A DNA stretch of 64,000 bases. Origin: Cordilura impudica. Its lineage: Eukaryota > Arthropoda > Insecta > Diptera > Scathophagidae. Every line of letters starts with the position of its first letter. Within the stretch, counting starts at the first letter, position 1. Where the stretch lies: contig OY821519.1 in assembly GCA_963682025.1 (NCBI GenBank), positions 187,859,253 through 187,923,252 on the forward strand, given 5' to 3'. Positions 32,686 through 45,103 of this stretch are shown piece by piece. The notes under the pieces are model-generated. The model saw only the letters and a list, made by a program, of their open reading frames with translations, was not told the origin of the DNA and did no database searches. The translations under genes were made by a program, and so were the position numbers.

Positions 32686-33105
32686 TCTATAATATTAATA
32701 GGCAAGGCGATTTCTTGTGACCGATATAAAAATTGTAGTTAATAACAGATTTTGACCAAACATACCTCATTTGAAAGGCGTTTATTCTTAGCTAACCACC
32801 ATATTTACAGATTTGCACCAACTGGAACATTTTATTTTGAACTAAAGCCCATCTATGTGTGGTTTTATTATAAATATCAAAAGCATTGTGTTGAATTGCT
32901 CCTTTAAAATTAGTTATTAACAAACCCATTTATGTATCTTCTGTGTTTTGAATAAATATTTATAATAAAATTTAATGAATTTTATTTAATAAGTGTTGAG
33001 TTGTGAATTGGCTAAAATTTATTAGCATAGGCTCTTACAAAATTATTTGTTAAATGAGAAAATAAAATTTCCTAGAATTTGTACTCGAATTTAGAGGGCT
33101 GCTAG
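32686..33105 (+). mobile_element. non-autonomous Helitron, family A, complete
   Basis: Starts TCTATAATATTAATAGGC after an A and ends with hairpin CTCGAATTTAGAG, GGCTG and CTAG before a T, so it is inserted between A and T with no duplication. It is 420 bp with no coding sequence. Relatives are at 15591, 44679, 45277 and (3' end) 19542. Confidence 0.8.
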
Positions 33106-35621
33106 TTATTATTAAAAATATTACCAACATTATTATATGACAATCAATTTTGTAATATCTTAAGAACTTAGTTGCACCCATTAATTTTTGCTGCAGAATC
33201 TATAAAGCTATTTGATAGTATGATAGTACTAACAACACTGTGAGAAAAATTATTTTATAATTTGGTAGCCAATTAAAAAAACTAAAAAAAATTAAATAAG
33301 TAACATAAATGTATATTTGTACAAAAAGAGCACCAAAAGCAATAGCCGGGAGATTCGGTGCTATTTCATTAATTATTTCTTTAGCATTACTTCATCAATG
33401 CTTTTTCATCCTCAGTGCTTGTGCTAGATTCAGTGATTATGTTCTTGTTAAAATATGGGTTATTTTCTACAAGACTATCATGTCTCTATTTCCGAATATT
33501 GTATTTAGATGTGCCGCAAAACTATTGACTTTTCCAGAAATATTTTTTGCCTAAGTACCATTATCGTTTAAGCTGGGAAACTTGATAGTTGGTCTGGTAA
33601 GTTTTTTTGTGGCTTTGCAAAGCGAGTAATTTGTTTTATTATCATACGTTAAATTCGTTATATTATTATTAACGTTGATTAGTTTTAATTTGTGTACTTT
33701 TCTTTTTAATGTTTGGGCTTCATTGTTAAGTGCGTTTTTTTCAGTTGGGGAACGATATTGTTGTCTTTTTCTAGGAAGTTTGCGCTTCTTTTTTTTACCA
33801 AATTGAAATTTGGCAATTTACACGATATAAGAAAGGATAAAAAAAGCAATTTCCACGGTGTAAGAAAGGATAAAAAAAAGCAAAAGTAAAGTGCAAGGAC
33901 TTAAAATGATAAATATTAAAAAATTTTAAATGAAATATTAAGCAATTTATTATTCGTTGTGTTCAAAATTTAGTATTTAATTTTAATATTTTTTTGTACA
34001 GTATATTTGTACAATATATTTAAGATAAATTATATTTTGCTTGTAAGGTATTGACATTATGTTACTCGTAAATTCAGCAAAGATATTGGGCTTTCGATTA
34101 AAATTAGGGCCGTGATTTTAAATTACATAATACACATTTTTTTAATTTAAGTTCAAAGTATAAACTCTGCCTTTAAATATGCATATCATTTCTTATTAAT
34201 ATCCGCTTCTGCTTTTTTCCAAGCGATCTTCTGATGACATTTTCATCACGCTTTCGCACATTTCTGGGCCAAAAAAAAATAAGGATCTTAACGGTCACCC
34301 AAAATCTCCATTTAGAGAAATCAGATTAAATTTGAAGATGCAATAATGATTTTTAAGAACATTTCGTTAGCAATATGCCTTCATATTATTGAAACTAAAC
34401 GTCATATTAAAAATTCAAAAGCAAAACTTTGACCGTTATATATGTCGACTTGAAATACATCGAAGCGTAATGTTTTTATTAATATAATGTCAAAGAATGG
34501 CAAATTTTACACGTGATATATAAGTCTTAATTTGAATATTCTTAATGGAAACCCCCTTAATATAGGAGCTGGTTACTCCACTTTTAAACCACACTGTTGC
34601 AAACTTTATTTTTTATAAATCCTATATAAATGACTTTTAAAAATTTATTTAAACAATGGATTCAATTATAAACAAAGGCTTGTCTTTCGTGAAATTTAAG
34701 TCTTAAAAAATGATCATATACTTAAATACAAACAATTTGCTAAATCAACATAAACGTTTTATATGTACATTGATAATAAAATACTCGCACACTGATATTT
34801 TTCACCATTTTAGGGAAAATTAAGAAACCCTTGAATATGAACATAAATACTTAAAACCAAATTTGGCGTACAAAGCGAAAAAAGTAACATAACTATAATA
34901 ATGAAGTGCAAAATAAATATCAATTTAATATCGTACAAATAACAAAAAACGAATATAAATTTAAAGAGTGATAAAAAAAATAAATTACATCATAAAATGA
35001 AGAAATATGGAGAAGAAAAAAAAGTTGTTAAATATTAAATAATAACCAACTACGCACGCAATAAAGCAAAATGATGTACACTTTAGTGAATGTTAACAAG
35101 TTAATCAAATACGAGTTTGATTTTGGGAAATTCTTAGCTATGTTCGAAAATAATGGAAAAAAATTAAGCCTAATATGGGTTCTTGATTAAAGTAATATTG
35201 AAAACCATTCTTGAACAAATTTGAGCAACAAAATAAAATAACCGAGAGTCTATTAGACCTTAGCATATTCAAATTTAATCAAATATGATTTTATTGTTCG
35301 ATATTACAATCTAATCATAATTTGTTGGAGGTACATAAAAGTCAATTGCTTATATTATTCTGTGAGCGTAAAGATAGTTATTAGAAGTTGAAACCTTTGG
35401 CCATTATTCTCGTACCCCTTCCTTTAAACTTTCCAAAAAGCACACTTCATAGATTTACTGTATCGATAGATTTTCTAAAGATAGATAGAACTTTTCCATG
35501 TAAATAACACGAAGAAGATCAATTCGGATGGAAAATTTTCATCACAAATCGCGTATGACATATAGCGTATGATGGAACCAGTCCCACCTTTTGAATTTCA
35601 GATCTCAGTTTTTATATTAGA
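33106..35621. other. noncoding stretch, probable semaphorin intron 1
   Basis: AT-rich with no convincing gene or structured repeat. A short frame at 34195-34270 (minus) has near-coding composition but no splice context I trust. Confidence 0.4.
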
Positions 35622-36966
35622 CTAGCTGAGCCGGCAAATGTTGTTTTGCCATATATCTTATTTCTAGTGATTTTTTTTTTGTTGTTAATTAAAAAATAAC
35701 GAATGAATTTTAAGTGTGTGAGGGTGGGATTGTTGAATGGGTGGGATCGACGATGAAAACAAAAAAAAAAAAACTAACCATTTATTTTCTGAATACAATG
35801 TATTTCTTCAACCTAACGAACATATTAATTTTTAGATCTCTCAAAAGTTAAACATAAAGTAAAAAAAATTAATATATTTTTTTATCATAAAGTATGAAAT
35901 TTAAAAAAAGAAAATCAATATGTATTCATTTGGCATTTTTTGTGTTTCGCGATTTTCCGTTTTGGAGATTTTTGATTTTGGCGATTTTTGTAGTTGGGCG
36001 ATTTCGCCCATATTTTTCACGACTTATCCCATTCGTAATGAATGTACTTGTTTAAAATCTCAAGACTAACCATATCCCGCCCATTTTTTGTCCGACTACT
36101 CACATTAATATATGAATGGACTTGTACAAAGTGTAAAGCCTTTTTCAATTAGAGTAGCCCAGCTATATGATATTATATATTTACTTTGTATGGTCGATGC
36201 CACGCCCACTATTCCGATCACTCTCATTTTTTTTTCGACTAATCACATGAATCACTTATGGGCCCACGCAATGTCCCAAAGCTCTCATTATTACAGTACT
36301 CCAGATATATAACATTTAATATTTTCTTTGTATGGGAGGTGCCACGCCCATTGATCCGATCCCGCCCATTTTTATCTGACTACTGACATTAATATCTGAT
36401 AGACTCGTAGAAAGAGTCAAGTCTTTGCCCTTTATAGTACACCAGTTATATAATATTATATGTATACTTTGTATGGGTGATGCCACGGCCACTGCTTCGA
36501 TCACGCCCATTATTTGTTGTACAAATGACATGAGTAACTTATGGGTTGACGCAAAGGCTAAAGGCTCTCACTATTACAGTACTCCAGATATGTGACATTT
36601 AACATTTACTTTGAAGGGGGGCTGCCACGTCCATTGGTCCGATCCCACCCATATTTGTCCGACTACTCACATTGGTAATAGATAACCTCAGACAAATTTG
36701 CAAAGCTCTCTCCCGCCCATTTTCGGCATGGCTACCAACATTAATAATAGATGACTTCACACAAATTTGCAATGCTGTCCCTGTCATAGTACTCAATATA
36801 TATGATATTAAAAATTCACATTGTATGGGAGGTGCCACGCCCTAATCACCTAGCGACCTATTCGCATATCCACCAAACACACATAAAGAATTTCATAAAA
36901 ATCAGTCAATGCGTTTCGGAAGAGTTCGATCACAAACACCGTGACACGAGAATTTTATATATTAGA
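35622..36966 (-). mobile_element. non-autonomous Helitron with tandem-repeat core
   Basis: Read on the minus strand it begins TCTAATATATAAAATTCTCG after an A (36966) and ends with the stem GGCAAA...TTTGCC, GGCTCAG and CTAG (35625-35622) before a T. These are textbook Helitron ends (TC start; hairpin plus CTRR; A/T target). The body is a set of diverged repeats containing GCCACGCCCATT and CGCCCATTTTTGTC. No helicase remains. Confidence 0.75.
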
Positions 36967-37440
36967 TATATTTTTATATATTTATATATTTATTTTTATA
37001 TCCCATTGTCCGATACCGCCCACCTTTGTTTCGACTACGTACATAAATATCAAGGCTCTTTCTTGATAATAGTACCAATATTAATATTTACTTTGTCTGA
37101 TTCCTATATTTGCCATGCCTACTTATTTTTATAATTTACGAACACACAAAGCTCTCTGTATCATACCACTCCATATATTTGACTTTGTATTGGACACCAC
37201 TCTCACTGATTTTATTCCGCTCATCTTTGTTTCGACTGCTCAATAAAATAATGATAAATATTTACTTTGTATAGGAGGTTCCCCGAGCATGTTGGTTCGC
37301 CTACTCACATCAATAATTTATAAACCTAAACAAAGTTTCAAGACTCTAGCTTTCATAGTACTCCATATAGCTTAATTGGTGCCACGCCTAATGGTCCGTT
37401 ACTCTGGCTTTTATACTACTTCAGATATATATGGGACAAA
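36060..37440. repeat. diverged tandem repeat, unit about 230-250 bp
   Basis: Repeated landmarks: TGTATGGGAGGTGCCACGCC, CCCGCCCATTTTTGT, CGACTACTCACATTAATA, AGTACTCCAGATAT. About five to six units. The block from 36967 onward lies outside the Helitron boundary and may belong to an older copy. Confidence 0.6.
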
Positions 37441-38495
37441 AACTGGGCCCGATCGGACCAATGTGCGTGGTACCGAAAAACTTTGGATAGATTTTAACCC
37501 TTTTCCCGTGATCCAATCGAGCTGAAACTTTGATGGCAGGCTCGGGCGACGATAAATATGATCTAACAAATTTTCGTTAATAAAAATTTAATTATAGTAT
37601 AATATTGGATTTTTGGAAATTTTAACGAATTTGAGATTTTTCACATAGATATTTTTCTAGACGTGTTTCATTTTCAGTCAATCTATTATTTAATTACATG
37701 ATGGATGATAAACTTAATTTACAAAAAAAGGGAGTATAATAAAAACTTGGTTTTTATTGGTTAGTTTTTTAAATATAGATTGTAAGTCTATGGATAGATT
37801 CAGTGCTTTAGCAAACTTTTTTTTTTATAAGATAATTCTCAAAGTTGCCTTTAAGTCCAGCATTTCTAATGGTTTCAAACAATCAGCACAAATTCATTAT
37901 ACCCTGACCAGACAGTGGAGTAGGGTATAACAATATTTCGTATCACCTCCTCACTACTCTCAACACATTCAGCTAAAATGACTATAAATCAACAGTTCAA
38001 CATCAAGTTTTCGTTATCATATGAACGCTTCAAACTTCTAGATTATTTACTTTATGAGAACATTGCGAAACAAATTGTAAAAAGAATTACTTTGACTGTA
38101 ACGCTCACTTAATCTTAAATTAAATTAAACACACTTGTAAACCAAAGTATGTTAAATTGTAGCGTAGTTTTAGAGCAGAAGAAAAACAAAAAAAAAAAAA
38201 AACATTTAGTAAATTTTGTTTGTTTTACGAAAATTATCTTCCGTATTTTATATGCCATTTCATACAGTTCAAGTACGAATGTATTAATTTTACAATTTGG
38301 TGTTGATTCTAATAAAAATGTTTAATTTCATTAAATACGAGTTTGTAAACTCTTGTTAGTGTGTGATGTTGCGTCAATTAAGTACTCGTATCTTTTATTG
38401 CTGTGTAATAAGTAATTTAATGGTATCTTGATTGTAATCACAATCAACCTTTTGTGGTTGATACTTACTCGTATGTATGTCTATATTTCACTTAC
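37441..38495. other. noncoding stretch, intron side of exon 1
   Basis: 37890-37945 has a Helentron-like start (TTATACCCTGACCAGACAGTG then GTAGGGTATAA). The rest is AT-rich with nothing recognised. Confidence 0.4.
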
Positions 38496-38643
38496 CTTGA
38501 TATGATATATACCGCGAATCATTTTCTATTAATTCAAAATTAGCCTCTTTATTTAGTTGTTGTTGGTGATGCTGAAACGCCACTATGGGCTTTTGTAAAC
38601 TCATCAAAGTGAGCAGCAGCATTATTATGGTTTGTATTAACAT
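38496..38643 (-). CDS. Sema5c: semaphorin-5-like gene, exon 1 (signal peptide)
   Basis: The start ATG at 38643 follows AACAAA, a good insect start context. An upstream in-frame ATG at 38715 would add a poor extension in front of the signal sequence, so I prefer the inner one. It encodes 49 residues: a hydrophobic signal peptide (TIIMLLLTLMSL) with likely cleavage after VAF, then a Gln/Asn-rich linker ending in SRYISYQ. The exon ends at a GTAAGT donor (starting at 38495) after one base of the next codon, which fits the phase of the exon at 27960 and gives Q-D-L-M. Together they place a secreted or membrane protein with a Sema domain start, consistent with a plexin ligand in axon guidance or tissue morphogenesis. 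Exon 1 alone would not identify the family; the call leans on the phase match and exon 2. Confidence 0.65.
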
Positions 38644-39395
38644 TTTGTTATTGTTACATTTAGTATATAACAGGTGAAATATCATACTAGGAATAGAGAA
38701 ATTATAAAAAAACATTAATGAGACATGTATAAATTTTTGAATATGTAATGAGAATAATTGTTTAGACTACAACAGTACAAACGCTAATAACCTTTTTTAC
38801 ATAAATGCGAAAAGCAGTACAGTGCGACCACCTTGACAGCACAAATAGTAGAGGCAGCAAAAAAGTACGTTAGTTGCAAAAATCAAAAATAAAAAAAATG
38901 ATAAAGAGGGGTAGCATTGCTTTAGAAAAAACTCCTTAAAAGCTGAAGTCTTATATTATTAAAGATAATAGTTGAAATAACCACACCTAATCACTCTTGA
39001 TCTACTCAAGCATCTTAAGTATTCGATTAAAATAAATTAAATTTATGAACAAAATTTTCTTTACTTAAATAATACAACATCTAATAAACTTTTATTATGG
39101 CGAAAAACTACTTTATAAATTTGAGAGAATACAAAATATAATCAATAAATATTCGTTTAAGCTCACTACACGATAACCTAGGCAATGTGGTACGAGCAAT
39201 GTTCCCATCTCTAATAACAGTGTGGAACATTTTCGGTAAGAAATTCCAAGAAAGACTGAAAGTATTAGGACAGCGTAGTAAAGCCTCCAAATGGTTTGGT
39301 TTTCTCAGAAAAAATATTTTTTTATGAAATTTAATATTTTATCCTTATATTGATGTTTGTTTGCTTAATTTTTCAGCGATAAATTAGAAACTACA
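38644..39395. other. sequence upstream of exon 1
   Basis: Contains the 5' UTR or promoter side of the semaphorin gene; no TATA box or initiator could be assigned. The rest is AT-rich. Confidence 0.4.
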
Positions 39396-39515
39396 AAAAA
39401 AGTTTGGCCTGAGAACGTCAAACCCTTTGGAGGTTTTACTATGCCGGCCCAGTACTTTCATCCTTATTGGGAATTTCATACACCACAGAATGGCTGTTGT
39501 ACTGTTTCTCAGATC
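39396..39515 (+). repeat. dispersed repeat D, copy 2
   Basis: Matches the inverse of 20528-20665 (AAAAAGTTTGGCCTGAGA, CGTCAAACCCT, AATGGCTGTTG). Confidence 0.55.
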
Positions 39516-39571
39516 CCATACTTATTGTGTGATGGCAAAAGTAGAGTGAATTTTTTATTGTATTTGTAATA

Positions 39572-39640
39572 TCTTATATATATTTACGCTGATCCCTGAC
39601 TCACTGACTGACTGACTGATTCTGTAACGCTGAAATAATA
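39572..39640 (+). mobile_element. Helitron-type 5' end
   Basis: TCTTATATATATTTACGCTG after an A, then ATCCCTGACTCACTGACTG and GATTCTGTAACGCTGA. The same block precedes the helicase relic at 42.7 kb, which supports its being a Helitron 5' end. No matching 3' end seen nearby. Confidence 0.5.
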
Positions 39641-41285
39641 CACACACATAGCACTCCCTACAAAGCATATGAAATACACAAACAAAATTTAATCTTTCTC
39701 ATTTTATACAAACACACACACAATTTTCTCTCTTCTTTGTTACCGACCAGTGCTGCTAATAAAATCTTCTGAAAATCTACAATCTTGGAAACTAAATCGC
39801 CAAAATTGTCATTTTTAAAACAAGAAATTGTCAGGAAAATTTTACCGCTTGAAGAAATATTACAAAATGAAGCAATAAAATTTATTTATATCATTTATAT
39901 TACGAGTATTATTACAGCATTGGTTATTTCTATATATAAAAATGTATTAGTGATGAAATTTCAACGAAAAAAATTTAACACAGCAATCAACTAAATAATT
40001 TTATTGATATGTATCTATAGATGAAACATATAATATAGGTTTAAAGTATAGCCGTAATTAAAACTTAAATCTTAAATGGAGATGCTATTACATTTACACT
40101 GAACTAAAACTATCAATTTTCCATTAACAACCCATTAATTATTAACCCTTGAAATCCTAATTTTTATACTACTGGAAATTTAAAATCTTCAATCATCATT
40201 TTAACAAATTTAACAAATCATTTTAACAAATTGAAAAATCGTCGAAATTAAAATAAGTTGTCAAAATTGGCAGCACTGCTAACGACAATAACACTACATA
40301 TGCAGATTTCGTGTTACATATGGAATAAGATGAACGCAAAATGCATCAAAAAACTAATATCTATTCAAATTCTTCTTTAAATTCCCTTTGTTGGTCAATG
40401 AAAAAATTCTGCAAAAAAAGTAATGAAGGAAATTTTAAACATTTTTATTTTTCTCATTTAACGTCGTCCGATATGCATTCATACTTTTTTTTTATCAAAC
40501 TAAACTTTACCTTTTGCCTGTTTTGTTTTTCATCTCAAAATTGTTTTGAATTGTTAAGAGTGCTTTCGCTCAGATTCTCTGATTGCCCGTACTTACCAAA
40601 GAGAATGCTTTTTTGATAAATATTTGAGAAAAAAGAGATCTTCAATGTGGATTTTGTTGTTGTCCAACCTATGATTGCGTTTAAAGCTCTGTATTGAAAA
40701 GCACTTAAAAAAATAGTGCAATATTAAGTTTAAAATTAAAATTATTCTGACTTTGCTTAATTAAATTACATTGTAATTTCAGAAGAGTGGTGGGAAAATA
40801 ACTTTTTTTTCACTCATATTACTTTTTGTATGATTTGCTTTCAAAAAAATTTAGACAAACATAAATTACGTAAATAGGTATATTTAAGATTTTAATTTGA
40901 ATAATATATTGAAATTTTCATGGAAGAATTAAAGGCGATTTGGAATAATAACTTTGTTTTTTAAGTAAAACTAATACGCCCTTATTTTATTTTTTTTTTT
41001 TGGATTTATAGATAACTGGAAAAAAATGTTCGTTTTTTACAGTTTACACTTATGATGACATATGAAGTATTTTTTTTTCTTTTTTGTAGGTGTATTGGTG
41101 TTTGCACTTCCTTAAGGGGTGGTAGGTTATAAAAGCTTTTTTGCATTTCTCTTTCTGAATGCACAACATGTCAAGAGTGTTGTGTCAAAATTTTAAGTAA
41201 ATCAGGGCAAAACTTAAGAAGATACAGCGTTTCCAGCGACCGGCCTCATACGGTATATACTATATAAATCATAGTATAAAATTCG
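39641..41285. other. noncoding stretch
   Basis: Possibly the interior of a decayed Helitron at first, then AT-rich DNA. The frames at 39785-39994 and 40341-40616 have no family resemblance. Confidence 0.35.
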
Positions 41286-41755
41286 AAGTCCGTCAACATC
41301 ATAGCTCAAAATCTACTTGACCGACTCTTTTGCAATTTTAGACACTATATCTACACATAAATCATCAAGTAACTACGAAGGGTTTTATTTAATTCCATTT
41401 TCTTTCCCATTTTTTAACAACAAATTCCCGAAATTGTATAGCAAAAATCGTTTTTCACTTCAAAATGCTGCCAAAAAAAAAAAAGTTCAAAAACTCTTCG
41501 TCACTACCACAGGAATCATGTCACCTATGACATGATCCGGTAACGAGTTATGATGTTCACCGCAAAAAAACAACGCCTCCGGAGATTCGCTGTCACGGAC
41601 TTATTTATTAAAATTTTTAATTGAAATTTTTTGAAAGATTATTCAAACTTTATGCTATAACGTATATATGAAATAAATAATCCAACATTATTCATATCTT
41701 CAAAAAAGAATTATGAAAATACGACTTTTTTAACATTTAAAACCCCCCTTAAGAA
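41286..41755 (+). repeat. dispersed repeat B, copy 1
   Basis: Starts AAGTCCGTCAACATC; an inverse GTCACGGACTT lies at 41592-41602. Shared with 56296-56730 and, inverted, with 53298-53577. No coding sequence. Confidence 0.65.
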
Positions 41756-41791
41756 ACTTTTAGGAACCTTGCTCTAAAACGTTTTTTTTTA

Positions 41792-42445
41792 CAATAAAAT
41801 GGAGTTAGTTTATAGCGAACTCGGCGGGACCGGCCAAATTAGTTCCTTATAGACTAAGTTCGTTATAACCGTAGTATTTTTTAATTTCTCCGAAAGGTTT
41901 AAAAAGTTTTTTTTTTAGTTGCATAAGTTTATTTATTTTGGGGCATTTTAAAAAGTTATAAAACATAAATTAAATTGCTAAAAAGATACATATTAATTGT
42001 TTGTCTTAAGAAGACTAAAATTACCGAGTTTCTATCAAAACAAAATATTTTTTTAAAATCATATAATATGAAAAACTCCTTATGTATAGAAGCAGAAAGT
42101 ACAAAGCAAAGGTTGGCTACTGGCAAACTTTTACGAAAATATACATAAAAGGACTTTTTACAAAACTTCATTTGAAAATCGAAGATTTTGTTTTGTATTA
42201 AAATTAAATGAAAATAAAATTAAATTAAATTGAAATTATTTTTTTTTAAATATATAAAATATATGAAAATTCTGAAATGGAAAAAAAAAATTGTTTGTTA
42301 AAGTCAAAAGTTTGATATAACCCCTGTTCGCTATAAGAGAAGCAATTTGTATGAAAAATGTGATTATAACTCTTGGGACCGAAGAAATTCTTCGCATAAA
42401 CAAAAATTTATTACAACCAGGGTTTGTTATAAGCGAACTCCATTG
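41792..42445. mobile_element. pogo-like MITE with TA flanks
   Basis: Inverted ends carry ATGGAGTTAGTTTATAGCGA and the inverse of GTTATAAGCGAACTCCATTG, flanked by TA (41790-41791 and 42446-42447). CA-starting tips with a GTTCGCTTATAACGAAC-like core and TA target fit pogo/Tigger-type elements. About 650 bp, no transposase. Confidence 0.55.
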
Positions 42446-42679
42446 TATTAAATTTTAATAATTTTGGGAATCTCCAATCTCCTCACTTTACCCGGCCTTC
42501 CCATGTTCAAGTCAAATTAATCACACATCCAATAGTCAAAAAATTGTTAAGCAACTGTCCCATTGAAAAATTGAAAGAGAGAATTGAAACTTATGATTGT
42601 TTAGTAAAAAAGAGTAAAAAAAGTGTGAGTGCATTACAACCTGAAAGCCAAAAATATAACGTGTGAAGGCCGGTTAATA

Positions 42680-43302
42680 TTATTAAATATATTTACGCTG
42701 ATCCCTGACTCACTGACTGACTTACTGAGAGACTGACTGATTCTGTAACGCTGACCAAAATGATACAGCTCTAATTAATAGGATTGATCTCGCCCCAACC
42801 GACACCACATTACCTTTCATATTAAAACGCCGCCAGTCTCCAGTAATTCCTGCATACGCAATTACCATAAACAAGGCTCAAGGCCAGTAGTCATTTGATT
42901 ACGTTGGCATTAATTTGGAAACCGCGGTATTTTCACACGGTCAACTGTATGTGGCTTTGTCACGATCAAAAGTTGCAAGCCAAGTTAAGATACGTATTCA
43001 ATCGAACCCACAGCAAGGAAAACTATTAAATGATCAACGATATTTCACACAAAATATAGTTTTTCAAGAGATTCTAAATTGAAAAACTTTTTTGCCAAAT
43101 ATTTCTTATCTGTTTTGATACTTATGTATACAATTTCTACAAACACAATCTTTTTTCATATGTACATATGTAACAATATAATTTTTAATTTACTACTATA
43201 ACTAAAGGAATTTAATTTATTATAAATTTTTCGTGTATTTAAATTTAAACTGTTTTATTCATAATTTTTAAACGGGCGCCTAGGCGCCACACAATCAACT
43301 AG
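42680..43302 (+). mobile_element. autonomous-type Helitron relic with intact 3' end
   Basis: A 5' block shared with 39572-39640 is joined to the end of a helicase gene. The element ends with the hairpin GGCGCCTAGGCGCC (43275-43288), ten bases (ACACAATCAA) and CTAG (43299-43302) before T. A large internal deletion has removed the Rep domain and most of the helicase. Confidence 0.75.
42780..43082 (+). pseudogene. Helitron Pif1-like helicase, C-terminal end
   Basis: Reads RIDLAPTDTTLPFILKRRQ, PAYAITINKAQGQ, then an in-frame TAG where relatives continue, then SFDYVGINLE, VFSHGQLYVALSRSK and a tail ending at TGA 43080-43082. INKAQGQS and GQLYVALSR are motifs V and VI of Pif1-family helicases as fused in RepHel, the protein that unwinds DNA for rolling-circle transposition. 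Only about 100 residues of a protein normally over 1,300 remain, with one nonsense codon. Confidence 0.85.
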
Positions 43303-44120
43303 TGTTCTAATATTAGTAGATCATGTGAATACTATTTGGGGACTAGGGCCAAAACGACTTTTAGCATGACCATGATCAGAGTGGCCACTTAAAAACAAAC
43401 AAAATAAAATCAGGGCTGAGGAGTCGATGATCAAAGCTACCGACTCCGACTAATATTCCGGCACCTCATGTTTTCTATTGGCGACTCCGTCTCTTTCCGA
43501 CTCCGACTCTTCAATATAACAGGTTTTGCACAATATATTTTATAGTTTGTATCGTAGTTATACGTATGTATTAGAGTGGATCAAATTGTAGGGGGCCGAA
43601 AAAATCCCCAAATAATTTTATATGGGGTACCCATATACGACAAAAATCGATTTTTTCATCGAAAAAATGGGGGGGAAAATGGTAATTTTTGCGATTTTCA
43701 AGGTACTGGATGCACATTTTTCGGGTAGGTTTGTTCCGCTTTTTTTTCTCCTATTCTAAATTTACAACTTGGTTTAGACACAAAAGAGATAATCCGTACG
43801 GTTACCGAGTTATAACCGTGTTAAAAAAAAGTGATAAAAAATCCACCTTGAGCAGAAAAATTCTTATTATAATGGCAGCCAACTTGATAAAACTTGTGAT
43901 GCAGAAGTTCCTATTTTTCGGGCTACTTTCAGTTGCAATTCTCAGAATGAGCTGAAAAATGTAGAACTGTGTTATGCCAACATTTTTTTTTAATCCTCGT
44001 AGCAGTTGCTAAAGTCGATTTTCAGAATGGTTTGCAAAGAAAAAATAGAACTGACTTTTATGCGCAGATTCAAAACAGTGTTCTTAAAGTTGCCTTTTGT
44101 GTTAATTAAATAGCCAGAAA
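43303..44120. other. noncoding stretch
   Basis: Scattered GACTCCGACT words at 43431-43511, and a block near 43570-43700 with GGGGCCGAAAAAATCCCC. No gene recognised. Confidence 0.35.
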
Positions 44121-44310
44121 TCATACGGTGCTAAATAAGGGAATACGATATAAGTCGATTTCTTTTTGCCAAATTGTCTCGAAGAACCAATGCAGTGTGA
44201 GATGATGCATTATCATGGTACACAAACGCAAAGCGCTCAAATAATATTCCTTGCTAACCGTAAGAAAACTTTGTTTCAAATATACTATAATGCCACGTTT
44301 AGGCAAAAAA
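44121..44310 (-). pseudogene. mariner transposase fragment
   Basis: The minus strand encodes KEYYLS followed, in another frame, by YHDNASSHTALVLRDNLAK. Both match adjoining blocks of mariner DDD transposases around the second catalytic Asp. Frames are shifted and both ends are missing. Confidence 0.6.
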
Positions 44311-44678
44311 AAAAATCAGGGTTTTTGAACCAACCGAGATCTTTAAAATGGCGTTGACTGATCCTCTAAAATTTCAATAATATAAGCAAAATATCTAATT
44401 GTCAATCGATGATTTTTCAGCAAATTATCTTTGATTTTCTTGAGATGTTGTTCATCAGTTGATGTTTATTTTGATTCGGTGATCTATTCGTCTTCAACGC
44501 TGGTTACGTACAACAGACTCACGGTCAAAATTAAAAACTATTTCCATGCGATGGAAACAAAAAACTCATTTCTATTTTCAACGATAAGATAATTTTTAAA
44601 ACGTTTCCTCGTTTTTAAAAAAAATTCTTTTTAAATCGCAAAATCTATTTTATATAGTTAGATTGTTTATTAATACTA

Positions 44679-45103
44679 CTTGAGCCCAGCCCACGAAATT
44701 CGAGTGCAAAATCTAGGAAAATTTATTTTTTCATTCAATTATAAATACTTGCAGTCCTTTGTTCCTTATAGGAAGATATATAACTGTGTTTGTAAATATA
44801 TAATTTTATAATAAATAATTTTATAGTCAATTCACAATTCAACACAAATTTAATAAACACACACACACGCATTGTACAAATTTTTAATTGAAGCATAATT
44901 ATGTATTTTATGTATGTGTTAGTAGCAACTTTAAATGCATTTTACTACAAAAAATTATTCAAAAAAAAAAAAAATATTCTGTAAATAGGGTGGACAGCTA
45001 AAAAGAAATACCTTTCAAATGTGGTATTTTTTGCGAAAATCGGTTGGTAATTGAAGGTATAAAATCGGTGACAAGAAATCGCCTTCCCTATTAATATTAC
45101 AGA
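44679..45103 (-). mobile_element. non-autonomous Helitron, family A
   Basis: On the minus strand it starts TCTGTAATATTAATAGGG (45103) and ends near a slightly altered hairpin CTCGAATTTCGTG then GGCTGGGCTCAAG (44679); CTAG has decayed to CAAG. Confidence 0.7.

Noticed and set aside
34195..34270. Possible small minus-strand exon with codon-like composition
   Set aside because: No clear splice pair or family match; could be chance.
36112..37134. Frames across the Helitron tandem repeats
   Set aside because: Produced by the 240-bp repeat, with no conserved protein.
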